NCBI GenBank assembly: GCA_035391225.1
Contig: DAOPKN010000004.1
Span: forward strand, 58,421 to 122,420
Source: DAOPKN01 sp035391225
GTDB taxonomy: Bacteria; Thermotogota; Thermotogae; MWEM01
DNA length: 64,000 nt
Direction: 5' to 3'
The position numbers were made by a program, and so were the translations under genes. The notes below the pieces were generated by a model. The model was not told the origin of the DNA. It did no database searches and saw only the letters and a program-made list of their open reading frames with translations. Position 1 is the first letter of the stretch. Each line of letters opens with the position of its first letter. This document shows positions 7,792-16,293 of this stretch, piece after piece.

Positions 7792-8541
7792 ATGACGCAA
7801 AAAGGGGATGCAAAACGGAGTATGACGCGCAAAATCCTTTTGGTATGTGGGCTGTTGTTCCTGGTACTGGGAGCAATGGGCTGGGGGGTTCAATGGTGGA
7901 AACCCGAGGGTATTCCCCCTCTCCCGTTTGGTCTGGAACGTTGGGAGGGTTGGCTTTTCTTGGCCGTTCCGCTTGTGACCGGGTTGGTGTTGGTGGGATT
8001 CGGCGCCCGGAGGTCCACCCAGGAACGGCAAAAGCTGGCAAAAGAGATCGAGCCCATCCTGGAACGAAAGCTGGAGGAACACATGGTGGTTTTCGTGGAT
8101 TTCCTCAAGCAAGCCACCAACAGGGAACTCCAGGGATTGACGGTGGTCTCCCAGGAACTTTCGGAGCAGCTGGGGAAAGATGGGCTGCGCTTGCGTAACG
8201 GGTTGGAGCGCGAGAAAAGCGCGTTGCTCGAAGCGTTGCTTTCCCTATACGATTACCAGAGACGCTTGGGAAGCCTTATGGGGGATGACGAACAAGGTCG
8301 GTTGTTTTCCACGCGCCAGTCGCAGGCTTTCCAGGAAATTTGCAAGGAACACGGGCTGGTGCCCTTTGAACCGGAAGCAGGCGCTGCTTTTTCCGCGCAC
8401 GATTCCGTGGTGGAAAGCGTTCGAAAGCAGGGACCGGGCTCCTTTCTACGCGTGTGGACCGTCGTGGAGCCGGGATGGAAGTTCCACGGGCAGTTGGTGC
8501 GAAAGGCCCGCGTTGTGGCCACGGAGGGGGAAGAGAAGTGA
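7792..8541 (+). CDS. Membrane-anchored GrpE-like protein (Hsp70 nucleotide-exchange-factor-like)
   Basis: About 249 residues. The N terminus has two hydrophobic segments (ILLVCGLLFLVLGAMGWGV; WLFLAVPLVTGLVLVGFG), then ~70 residues of charged helix likely to form a coiled coil (ERQKLAKEIEPILERKLEEH onward). The C-terminal half fits GrpE: LLEALLSLYDYQRRLGSL resembles the GrpE head helix, and FLRVWTVVEPGWKFHGQLVR resembles the GrpE beta-wing (V..V..PGY...g..lRpA.V). Its stop overlaps the start of an Hsp70 gene (GTGA), which supports a cochaperone role. Canonical GrpE is soluble, so the membrane anchor is unusual. ATG 7822 is an alternative start; neither has a good ribosome-binding site. GrpE similarity is by eye. 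Confidence 0.6.
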   Translation: MTQKGDAKRSMTRKILLVCGLLFLVLGAMGWGVQWWKPEGIPPLPFGLERWEGWLFLAVPLVTGLVLVGFGARRSTQERQKLAKEIEPILERKLEEHMVVFVDFLKQATNRELQGLTVVSQELSEQLGKDGLRLRNGLEREKSALLEALLSLYDYQRRLGSLMGDDEQGRLFSTRQSQAFQEICKEHGLVPFEPEAGAAFSAHDSVVESVRKQGPGSFLRVWTVVEPGWKFHGQLVRKARVVATEGEEK

Positions 8542-10121
8542 AAAGCGTGTTCGGAATTGATTTTGGAACGTCGACTTCGGAAATAGCCGTGTGCACCGAA
8601 AGTGGGGTACGGGTGCTTTCTGCCCCGGAAGGGAGCGTGGGGCCATCGGTGCTTGCGGGCAAACGGGAGATCATGCCTTCGATGCTCGCACTCGACGAGA
8701 AGGGGCAACTGGTCGTGGGGTGGGGTGCGGAAGCCTTCGCCGGCGACGAAGAGCGCGTGGCCATGGAATTCAAGAGATTGATGGGAACGGATCAAATCGT
8801 TAAGCTGGGTGGGCAACAGCTCACACCACCCCAGGCCGCGGCTTTCGTGCTGCGCGAGCTGGCGGGATGGGCGAAGCAGCAAACGGGCCAAACGGTGGAG
8901 CGCGCGGTGCTTTCCGTTCCCGCGAACTTTTCGCAGAAAGCCCGAAACGATACGCTGGAAGCTGCCCGTATCGCGGGCATAGAGGTCATCCGCCTGGTGC
9001 AGGAACCCACCGCCGCCGCGTTGAGCTACGGGGTCGACAAGATGCAATCCCAGGAAACCATCCTCGTTTTCGACTGGGGCGGCGGCACGCTGGACGTAAC
9101 CGTGCTCAAGCTGGACCGGGGCTTGTTCGAAGTGCAAGCCTCCTATGGTGACCCTGCGCTTGGCGGGAAAGATTTCGACGAAATGCTGGCGCAAAAGGTG
9201 CTCGACGCGTTTTGGGAGCAAAACCCCGAAGCTTTCCGGGAGCTGGGCATTCCCGTGCAAAGGGCCCTGTTGCAACGTGCGCGCATCGCCAAGGAAAAGC
9301 TCTCGGAAGAAATGCAGGCGCGCATTTTCCTTCCCGCCTTTGCCCGGTCGCTCCAGGATGTTCTGGATTTGGACATTGCCATCACCCGCGAGCAACTCGA
9401 GGAATGGATGGCCCCGTTGCTCCACCGAGCGCGTGCTATCGTGCGCGGCGCGCTGGAAGCCGCTTCCATCCAAGCCCACCACATCGACCGTGTGCTCTTG
9501 GTGGGGGGGACCACCTACGTGCCCGCGGTGCGGCGTATGCTGGTGGATGTGCTGGGGCGCGAACCCGTTGTGGGGACTTCTCCGGACCTTGCGGTGTGCA
9601 CCGGTAGCGCCATTTTGAGTGGGATGCTGCAGGGGTTACTCCAGGGAGACGAACTCCCGGTTTTGATCGACGTGAGCCCGTTCGGCCTGGGTGTGAAGAC
9701 ACTCGAACCCGTGGGAAGGCAGATGATGGCAAGTTACGATGCGCTGATCGAACCCAATACGCCCATTCCCTACCAGGTGACACGCGAATACGAGCTGGTG
9801 ACGCGCAGCCAGCATGCGGTGCAGATCGAACTCTTCCAGAGCCAGCAGGCCAACACGCGCTCGCTTGCGGATGCCATCGACACCGGTCTTTCCGTGCGCA
9901 TCCCCAACATCCCACCCGCATCGAACCGGGAGGTCCACACGCTGGTGATCACGTTCTCCTACGATGCCAACGGGGTGATCAACCTCAAGGGGCATATCCG
10001 TCAAACGGGGCAGCAGGTGCACATCGTCACCGATGTCCGACAGATCCAAAAAGGAAGCGAGCAGACGCTTTCGCTCGAAGAGCTTTCCAACCGCTGGAAA
10101 ACGGACACCACTGGGGAGTAA
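8538..10121 (+). CDS. Non-canonical Hsp70 (DnaK-like) lacking the helical lid
   Basis: A 527-residue Hsp70. The actin-fold ATPase domain has the phosphate-1 motif FGIDFGTSTSEIAV (residues 5-18), EPTAAALSYG (156-165), the Hsp70 signature FDWGGGTLDVT (178-188) and LLVGGTTYVPAVRR (320-333). A hydrophobic linker-like stretch DELPVLIDVSPFGLGVKTLE leads into a beta substrate-binding domain with IEPNTPIPY (404-412). It ends near 527 where DnaK would have another ~100 residues of helical lid. GTG 8538 follows GGAGGGGG and overlaps the GrpE-like stop. DnaK is ~600-640 residues, so this is a specialised paralogue, probably working with the GrpE-like protein before it and the J-like/TPR protein after it. 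Confidence 0.88.
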   Translation: MKSVFGIDFGTSTSEIAVCTESGVRVLSAPEGSVGPSVLAGKREIMPSMLALDEKGQLVVGWGAEAFAGDEERVAMEFKRLMGTDQIVKLGGQQLTPPQAAAFVLRELAGWAKQQTGQTVERAVLSVPANFSQKARNDTLEAARIAGIEVIRLVQEPTAAALSYGVDKMQSQETILVFDWGGGTLDVTVLKLDRGLFEVQASYGDPALGGKDFDEMLAQKVLDAFWEQNPEAFRELGIPVQRALLQRARIAKEKLSEEMQARIFLPAFARSLQDVLDLDIAITREQLEEWMAPLLHRARAIVRGALEAASIQAHHIDRVLLVGGTTYVPAVRRMLVDVLGREPVVGTSPDLAVCTGSAILSGMLQGLLQGDELPVLIDVSPFGLGVKTLEPVGRQMMASYDALIEPNTPIPYQVTREYELVTRSQHAVQIELFQSQQANTRSLADAIDTGLSVRIPNIPPASNREVHTLVITFSYDANGVINLKGHIRQTGQQVHIVTDVRQIQKGSEQTLSLEELSNRWKTDTTGE

Positions 10122-10124
10122 GCG

Positions 10125-12413
10125 ATGAAAAAAAATCGCCCCGTCTTCCCCAACCTCATGGAGCGTTTCTTTCCCACGCTCGAAGTACGTGGGCCTGGGG
10201 GAGAAAGTCCCATGCCGCCGCTGCAACTTTTCCTGGATTCCCGGGCCATATCCCTGGGACCACACCGCGTGAAGAAAGGGGTTCATCATCTTTGCCTGCG
10301 CGTGGCCCCGCATCCCACCCACGTTTTTGCAGTTCGCTGGGAGGATGGCTCCACCAGCTGGGAAAGGAAACTGGACGTGCAGCGCACCACGGTTGTGGAC
10401 TTCGCGTTGGAGGCCCGTCCCAAACCCCTGCTCCGGCTCCGTTTCCAGGGGGACAATCTTCCCCCCACCCCCCCTTTCCAGTTGTTTTTGGATAACCACC
10501 CGGTGGAACCGGGGGAGATCCCGGTGGATACGGGGGAACATCGTTTGACGATTGTTTCCCGTTCTCCCGGGGAGCAAAAGGCCGTTGGGAAAGCCCCGCC
10601 CACGTTCTGGAGGACCTTTTTCGAGGGCAAACCCACCCATTCCATTGCTTTCGCGGTGCAAGGAAACCGGGATCTGGATATCGAACTGCGTGCGTGTGCT
10701 AATCCCGTGCTCTGGGTGCACTTTGCAAGCGGACTCGACTTTTCGCCACGCTTGCTGCTGGATGGGGAAGAAGTGCAGGAGCACCGTATTCCCGTGCTTC
10801 CGGGGCATCACACCATCGAGATCCCCGTTCACCTGGAACAGGAAACCGCCGACCTCCCGCTGTTGGAATGGCAGGGGGTTGTCCGGGAAAACCCCTTGCA
10901 GCTCCACGTGCACGGGGACACCTCCTTGCAGGTCGGGTTTCGTCGCGTTCCCCGGGTTGCCGTACGCCTGGAAACCACGGGAGATGCACCTTTCGGTGTT
11001 CTTTTCCAAGTCGATGGTCAAACCCTCCACCCCGGGGTACACCGCTTTCTACCCGGGAGCTACCCGGTACGCGTGGGTTTTTCGGGCGAGGGAGAATCCG
11101 ATTCTATGCTGGACAGCAGGCGCTGGCACGAGCGCCAGCTTTTCGAGGTGCGCCTGGAGGATGCCGGGGGAATTATGGAAGTGCAACCGCTCCAAGCGGG
11201 TTCCCATCCGCCCCTTGTTGCCACCGTTCGGGTGGTGCAGAGCCGCGTGGGTGTCACGGTGTGGGTGAAAAGTGATCCGTTGCCCCCACCGCCCTTGTTC
11301 CTGGACGGCCAGCGAATCCAACCCGGCACGCATTTCCGTCCGCGGGGAGCGATGGAACTTTCTGCCAGCATTCCTCCCAGCAACCCCCTTTTCACCTACG
11401 CGCTGAGTTGGAACGACGGCCTCCCCAACCCCTTGGCCGTGGATGTGCAGAAAGATTCCACGTTCGTGGGAGTTCTTTCGCGCGTGCAGAACATCCATCC
11501 GAAGCGCGTTTCCCACGCGCAGGCGGGGCTTCGCGAACCGGATCTTTCCCTTCTGGGGCTGGAAGGCCAACCCACTGCCGACCAGTTGCACGCCGCTTTC
11601 CTCAAGAGCATGCGCGAGCAATCGGTTGACGGGGATGCACAGGGCGTTCTGCGCCTGCGACAGGCCTACGAGCGTTTGAAGGCGGGTTCCGGGCTTTTGG
11701 ACGATTCCCCACCATCGACGCAACTGCAAGAACTCCGCGAGCAGGCGCATGACATGGTTTCGGAGCAGGAATGGCAAGAGGTTGCCGCGCTTCTGGATGT
11801 TCCGGAGGTGCATCGGGGGCAGGATCCCGAGTTGCTCGGGCTTTTGATGGAGGCAAGCCTGGAATCGGGCAAGTGTACCGTTGCGCAGCAAGCGGCACGG
11901 GAGCTTTTGGAGCTGCTCCCCTTCGATTTCCACGCTTGGATGACGCTGGGCATGTGCTCCGAACCCGCGGAGGCGGTGGGATATTTCCGCGCAGCCCGTG
12001 ACCTTTTCCCGGGGAACATCGAACCCTACCTGAAGCAAGCCGATGCACTGTGCGAATGCCAGGACTGGAAAGGCGCGCAGCAAACGCTGGACCAGGCTGT
12101 GGAAAACGTTCCTTCCAACCGGGAGTTTTCGCTGCGCTTGGAGGTTGCGCGGGCGGAAATCGGCCTGCGCCGCGACCAACGGTTCGCCGAAGCGCAGCAA
12201 AAGATCGGCACGCTGTTGGAACGGCTGCCCGAAGAAGACCCGGGATTGCTGGACGATTTCTTTTCGCATTTCTTTTCCCGAGCAGTGGAATGGCAAACCC
12301 GGAACCCCGACATGGCCTTGGCCTTCCTGCAGGTAGCGGGGCGATTGCGCCCGGAAAACCGGGAAGTACAGCTTTTCGCGCGGCAACTACGCGAACGCGG
12401 GGGAACTTCGTGA
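10125..12413 (+). CDS. PEGA-like repeat, J-like and TPR protein, partner of the Hsp70
   Basis: A 762-residue protein not recognised as a whole. Residues 1-~460 contain about five beta repeats of the form 'PLFLDGQ.I.PG.H...' (LQLFLDSRAISLGPHRV; FQLFLDNHPVEPGEIPV; RLLLDGEEVQEHRIPV; FQVDGQTLHPGVHRF; LFLDGQRIQPGTHF), resembling PEGA-type surface modules. Residues ~474-520 (LSLLGLEGQPTADQLHAAF, then RLRQAYERLKAG) match J-domain helices I, II and III, but the HPD loop is replaced by SVDGD. From ~570 to the end TPR-like helical pairs follow. There is no signal peptide or membrane segment. It starts 3 nt after the Hsp70 stop with GGGGAG upstream. Confidence 0.7.
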   Translation: MKKNRPVFPNLMERFFPTLEVRGPGGESPMPPLQLFLDSRAISLGPHRVKKGVHHLCLRVAPHPTHVFAVRWEDGSTSWERKLDVQRTTVVDFALEARPKPLLRLRFQGDNLPPTPPFQLFLDNHPVEPGEIPVDTGEHRLTIVSRSPGEQKAVGKAPPTFWRTFFEGKPTHSIAFAVQGNRDLDIELRACANPVLWVHFASGLDFSPRLLLDGEEVQEHRIPVLPGHHTIEIPVHLEQETADLPLLEWQGVVRENPLQLHVHGDTSLQVGFRRVPRVAVRLETTGDAPFGVLFQVDGQTLHPGVHRFLPGSYPVRVGFSGEGESDSMLDSRRWHERQLFEVRLEDAGGIMEVQPLQAGSHPPLVATVRVVQSRVGVTVWVKSDPLPPPPLFLDGQRIQPGTHFRPRGAMELSASIPPSNPLFTYALSWNDGLPNPLAVDVQKDSTFVGVLSRVQNIHPKRVSHAQAGLREPDLSLLGLEGQPTADQLHAAFLKSMREQSVDGDAQGVLRLRQAYERLKAGSGLLDDSPPSTQLQELREQAHDMVSEQEWQEVAALLDVPEVHRGQDPELLGLLMEASLESGKCTVAQQAARELLELLPFDFHAWMTLGMCSEPAEAVGYFRAARDLFPGNIEPYLKQADALCECQDWKGAQQTLDQAVENVPSNREFSLRLEVARAEIGLRRDQRFAEAQQKIGTLLERLPEEDPGLLDDFFSHFFSRAVEWQTRNPDMALAFLQVAGRLRPENREVQLFARQLRERGGTS

Positions 12414-12436
12414 CGCCGGTCACGCAAGCGAGGCAC

Positions 12437-12465
12437 TGGTGAAGCGCCGCGCCAAATGGTACAAT
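12437..12465 (+). promoter_or_regulatory. Probable promoter of umuC
   Basis: TGGTGA (12437-12442) and TACAAT (12460-12465) are 17 bases apart, with TGG before the -10. Transcription would start near 12472, just upstream of the umuC ribosome-binding site. I saw no clear LexA/SOS operator. Confidence 0.5.
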
Positions 12466-12485
12466 GGCAGCAAGTGAGGCGAGAA

Positions 12486-13835
12486 ATGAACAGCAAGAAC
12501 TGGTTTGCCCTGGTTGACTGCAACAATTTTTACGTTTCCTGCGAGCGCGTGTTCGACCCCCGCCTGGAGAACCGTCCGGTGGTGGTGCTGTCCAACAACG
12601 ATGGTTGCATTGTCGCCCGCTCGCAGGAAGCGAAGCGCATTGGGATCCCCATGGGTGTCCCCCTTTTCCAGGTACGCGACGTGCTCAACGTCCACAAGGC
12701 ACAAGTGTTTTCCTCCAACTACCCGCTGTACGCCAACATGTCGCATCGCGTGACCAAAACGTTGCAGACGTTGTGCCCCCACGTGGAAGTGTACTCGATC
12801 GACGAATCCTTCCTGGATTTTTCCGGGGATGAAACCTTCTTACAGTACAGCTTGCAGCAATGGCAGGACCTCGGGCGCGAGATCGTGCAACGGGTGCGGC
12901 GCTGGACGGGAATCCCGGTTTCGGTGGGTTTCGCCTGTACCCGGACCTTGGCAAAGCTGGCGAACCATGCTGCCAAGAAGCAACCACACCGAAAAGGCGT
13001 GTGCGTGTTGGACCCTTCCGCGGAATGGGAACCTTCGTTGCAGGATCTCCCCATCGGGGAAATCTGGGGCATCGGGCGACGTTCCCAGAAGAAGTGGGTG
13101 CAACGGGGGGTGCACACCGTGGGAGATTTCCGGAAAGTTCCCAAGGAACAGGTGCAGAAGAGCATGGGAATCACCGGGTTGCGCACCTGGATGGAACTCC
13201 ACGGCACCAGCTGCGTGGACACCGCCGAGTTACTGACTCCCAAGAGCGTGGTGCGCTCCCGCTCCTTTTCCGAAGCGCTTTTCGATTTCGAGGCGGTGTT
13301 CCAGGCCATTTGTTTCCACGTTTCGGTTGCGCTTGCCCGCCTGCGCAAGGATCGCCTCGCACCCACCGTGCTCACCGTTTTCGCCATGGGTTCCCGCTTT
13401 TCCGAACCCCACGGTTATGCCTCCGTGACCATTGCGCGAAAGGTTCCCAGCGCCGACACCACGAGCTGGCTCAAGTTGGTGCGCACGGCGTTCGAAAAGG
13501 AATTCATTCCCGGGGTGGCCTACAAGAAGGCAGGGGCGATGTTCACGGGAATCGAAAAGAACGTGCAGCTGGGACTGTTCACCGAGGAAGACCCCAAGCG
13601 GCAGAAATTGCTGGAATTGGTGGACCAGGTGAACCAGGAAATGAAACGCCGGGGCAACCGTTCCCCTTCCCCCGCGCTTTTCTTCGCCTCCCAGGGGGTC
13701 AAGCCCCGGGGAAAGCAAACCAGTACCTACCAGGACAAGAAGCAGCACGTTTCCGATCGCTTTACCACGTGCTGGGAAGAGCTGGTACGCGTACACTCCA
13801 AAACCCCACCACCCAGAAACGAGGAGGAAAAATGA
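12486..13835 (+). CDS. umuC: Y-family DNA polymerase, UmuC-type
   Basis: Error-prone translesion polymerase of 449 residues, a typical UmuC length (DinB is ~350). Palm motifs are FALVDCNNFYVSCERVFDP (metal-binding Asp, tyrosine gate) and VYSIDESFLDFSG (second catalytic acidic pair), followed by GFACTRTLAKLAN. Helix-hairpin-helix sequence lies around IWGIGRRSQKKW, and the C terminus has the UmuC tail with LGLFTEEDP. The start is ATG 12486 behind GAGGCGA rather than the in-frame ATG 12456, which precedes the -10 box. No umuD is nearby. The stop overlaps the next gene (ATGA), so the S41-like protein is translationally coupled to it. Confidence 0.93.
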   Translation: MNSKNWFALVDCNNFYVSCERVFDPRLENRPVVVLSNNDGCIVARSQEAKRIGIPMGVPLFQVRDVLNVHKAQVFSSNYPLYANMSHRVTKTLQTLCPHVEVYSIDESFLDFSGDETFLQYSLQQWQDLGREIVQRVRRWTGIPVSVGFACTRTLAKLANHAAKKQPHRKGVCVLDPSAEWEPSLQDLPIGEIWGIGRRSQKKWVQRGVHTVGDFRKVPKEQVQKSMGITGLRTWMELHGTSCVDTAELLTPKSVVRSRSFSEALFDFEAVFQAICFHVSVALARLRKDRLAPTVLTVFAMGSRFSEPHGYASVTIARKVPSADTTSWLKLVRTAFEKEFIPGVAYKKAGAMFTGIEKNVQLGLFTEEDPKRQKLLELVDQVNQEMKRRGNRSPSPALFFASQGVKPRGKQTSTYQDKKQHVSDRFTTCWEELVRVHSKTPPPRNEEEK

Positions 13836-15145
13836 AGAAAACCCTGATCACCTACGCCGTAAGCCTTTTCCTTCTTGCCACCATCCTGGTGGGTCTTTCG
13901 TTGTTCTGGTCCGACTTGTTGCCACGCTGGAACCTCAACCGGGAGTTGAAAAAGGTTGCCCTTGACCTGCATACCAAGCACCTGGAGCGATTGCCTCCCG
14001 GGGTAGCTCCGGAAGTATCGCGCGACGCCCTCTTCCAAAAAGCCCGGGAACTCGTGGCGGAGCTCCCGCTTTTCTCCAGCAAGTTTCGTTACGCCCTGAG
14101 CCTGGGCGAGCTGGTCAACGAGGTGGGTGATCCGTTCACCTTTTTCACCATACCCCGCGAGTTCCTGCTCAAAAACCGCGTGCTTCCGATGAAAACCCGC
14201 TGGACAGCTGGAGGGCTGCAACTGCTGGAGACGCCTTTTGGAAAAATCCCTCCCGGTGCTTTCATCCTGGAAATCAACGACCAACCGGTTACGCTGTGGT
14301 TGGAAAAGCTCTCCGCGCTGGCGTATGCGCCAAACCCCCAAGTCCGGAACTTCTGGATCGTGGAGCGGGGATGGTTTGCGTGGTTGCCCTCGTTCTTCGA
14401 CTTTTCCCGGGCCAAGGTGCTGTACCGTTTCGCGGGCACGCAAAAGGTCACCGACGTGGATTGCATCGCCTTGGAAGACTGGAACACGCAAAGTGAACCC
14501 TTCTTCAGCTTGGAGCAAAGGGAGGACACGGCGGTACTCACGCTCCGAGCCTTTTCCATGGAACCTGGGTTCTTGTTCGCGTTGCGCGACAAGATGGACA
14601 CGTTGAACCAAAACGGTGTCAAACACCTGCTGATTGACCTGCGAAACGCACGTGGCCAGAACCCCGTACCCTACCCCATCCAGCTACTGGCTTCGTACTG
14701 CGTGCATTCTCCCGCTTACCTTCTGCCAACGCTTTCCCAGAGGGACGAGAAGGGAAACGTGGTGGATTGGAAAAACCAGTACCGGGTGATTCCACAGGAA
14801 AATGCCTTCCAGGGAAAGATCTGGGTTGTGGTTTCCCGCTTTTCGCTATTCCCCGACACGCAGATCTTCCTGGCTTTCTTGCAGCGCAACGATGCGGCAA
14901 CCTTCGTGGGGGAAACCCCGGAAGAATGGCTTCGCACCTGGTCACGAATCGGTCCTTCCCCCGCCATCATCACGCGGTTCTGGATGGACTACTCCGATAG
15001 TGCCGTGGCCCTTTTTCCCGGCAACGGGATCCCCCCGGAGTGGATGGACCTGCCCCTGGATTTGCAACCCCCCCCGGTTGGGGTTTCTGCCTTCGAGGAC
15101 CCCACTTTGCAACCCGTACTGCAATTACTGGAAGATGCCTCGTAA
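13832..15145 (+). CDS. Anchored S41-peptidase-like protein, probably inactive
   Basis: A 437-residue protein with an N-terminal membrane anchor (TLITYAVSLFLLATILVGLSLF). The C-terminal half has the layout of the tail-specific protease fold: EDTAVLTLRAFSMEPGF...LRDKM, then a strand VKHLLIDLRNARGQ, then IWVVVSRFSLFPDTQIFLAF and ATFVGETPEEW, matching the S41 pattern 'VLid-RgN-GG ... VLvn..TaSAaE...VGe.T.G'. The serine normally at the TASAAE position cannot be found; that stretch reads FSLFPDTQ, so the nucleophile appears lost. A PDZ-like segment may lie near PPGAFILEINDQPVTLW. ATG 13832 follows GAGGAGG and overlaps the umuC stop. A scaffold or binding role is inferred. Confidence 0.6.
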   Translation: MKKTLITYAVSLFLLATILVGLSLFWSDLLPRWNLNRELKKVALDLHTKHLERLPPGVAPEVSRDALFQKARELVAELPLFSSKFRYALSLGELVNEVGDPFTFFTIPREFLLKNRVLPMKTRWTAGGLQLLETPFGKIPPGAFILEINDQPVTLWLEKLSALAYAPNPQVRNFWIVERGWFAWLPSFFDFSRAKVLYRFAGTQKVTDVDCIALEDWNTQSEPFFSLEQREDTAVLTLRAFSMEPGFLFALRDKMDTLNQNGVKHLLIDLRNARGQNPVPYPIQLLASYCVHSPAYLLPTLSQRDEKGNVVDWKNQYRVIPQENAFQGKIWVVVSRFSLFPDTQIFLAFLQRNDAATFVGETPEEWLRTWSRIGPSPAIITRFWMDYSDSAVALFPGNGIPPEWMDLPLDLQPPPVGVSAFEDPTLQPVLQLLEDAS

Positions 15146-16286
15146 GCCAGAAGGGCAAAGCAGCCTTCCCGATTCCACGGGATTGTACCTGCACGTCCCC
15201 TTTTGCCCGCACATCTGCAGCTTTTGTCCCTACCACAAGCTTCCCTACGACGCCGAACAGGTCCACGAATACATGCTCCTGCTGCAAAGGGAGTGGGAGC
15301 TGGTGGGGTCACATTCGTTCACCTCGCTGTACATCGGTGGAGGAACCCCCTCTTTTGCGCTCGGTGCACTGGAAGACATGCTCCAGCTTTTGCGGCCTGC
15401 GATTGCCGGTGAAATCGCCCTGGAAACACACCCGCTGGATGCCACTGTTCCAAAGCTTCACGCCATGCGCGACATGGGAGTCAACTACCTTTCCTTGGGG
15501 GTGCAGTCGTTCCAGGACCGAATGCTTGGGATTTTCGGAAGGAACCACGACGCACGGCAGAATCGAAAGGCGCTGCAAAAAGTTCTGGGGGCGGGGTTCG
15601 CCTACGTGGACGTGGATCTGGTTTTCGCGCCGGACGTGGAGACGTTCGAAGAGGCGTACCGGGACGTGGAAGAAGCACTGGACTGGGGACCTTCTCAACT
15701 TTCGGTTTACCCGATGATGCGTTTCCAGAAAAGTGGTATGGGACGGTCACCCAACCCGGTGAAGGAGGAGATTCGCTGGTTCGAGCACTTCGAGGAGCTT
15801 GCGGCATCGAAGGGGTACACGCGCAACAGCCTGTGGACCTTTTCCAACCAGCCAACGCGTGCTCCCTATTCCTCGGTCTCCCGTTCCTTTTTCCTGGGGT
15901 TGGGCTTGAGTTCCGCGAGTTTCCTTCCGGGAGAATTCCGGGTCAACACCTTCTCCCTGGACAACTACGCGCGGCAGCTGCGTGCGGGAACACTACCCGT
16001 GGGCAAGCGCGTGGCGTTGGGTGCGTGGAAAAGTGCCCTGTACCAGGCGTTTTGGATGTTGTATGCCAACCGCTGGCAACCGGGAGAATTGCGGGCGAAT
16101 TTCCCCGGGGCAAAAGGTCTCGTGTGGGGGTTGCACCGCTGGCTTTGCCTGATGGCGTACCTGCGAAAGCAACCGGATGGCACGTGGGTTTTGAGCCCGA
16201 GGGGAAAAGCAAGGCTGCACCGCGTGGAAGAATGGTTGACCTACCGTTTCATCGACCCGCTTTGGAAGGAGATGGAAGGGTTTTGA
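15135..16286 (+). CDS. HemW/HemN-like radical SAM protein
   Basis: A 383-residue coproporphyrinogen-III-oxidase-family radical SAM protein. LYLHVPFCPHICSFCPY holds the CxxxCxxC cluster ligands with the HVPFC context typical of HemN/HemW. SLYIGGGTPS is the SAM-binding GGGTP motif, and NYLSLGVQSFQ is the other family motif. The C-terminal ~100 residues are divergent and lack a clear HemN trip-wire region. ATG 15135 overlaps the end of the previous gene by 11 nt and has no strong ribosome-binding site. It may be a heme chaperone (HemW), a heme-degrading HutW-like enzyme, or an unrelated radical SAM methyltransferase-like protein. No haem biosynthesis gene is nearby. Confidence 0.8.
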   Translation: MPRKPEGQSSLPDSTGLYLHVPFCPHICSFCPYHKLPYDAEQVHEYMLLLQREWELVGSHSFTSLYIGGGTPSFALGALEDMLQLLRPAIAGEIALETHPLDATVPKLHAMRDMGVNYLSLGVQSFQDRMLGIFGRNHDARQNRKALQKVLGAGFAYVDVDLVFAPDVETFEEAYRDVEEALDWGPSQLSVYPMMRFQKSGMGRSPNPVKEEIRWFEHFEELAASKGYTRNSLWTFSNQPTRAPYSSVSRSFFLGLGLSSASFLPGEFRVNTFSLDNYARQLRAGTLPVGKRVALGAWKSALYQAFWMLYANRWQPGELRANFPGAKGLVWGLHRWLCLMAYLRKQPDGTWVLSPRGKARLHRVEEWLTYRFIDPLWKEMEGF

Positions 16287-16293
16287 GGATATC

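Noticed and set aside
12860..13831. Long upstream extension of the S41-like reading frame through umuC
   Set aside because: It is umuC read out of frame; a strong GAGGAGG-ATG at 13832 marks the real start.
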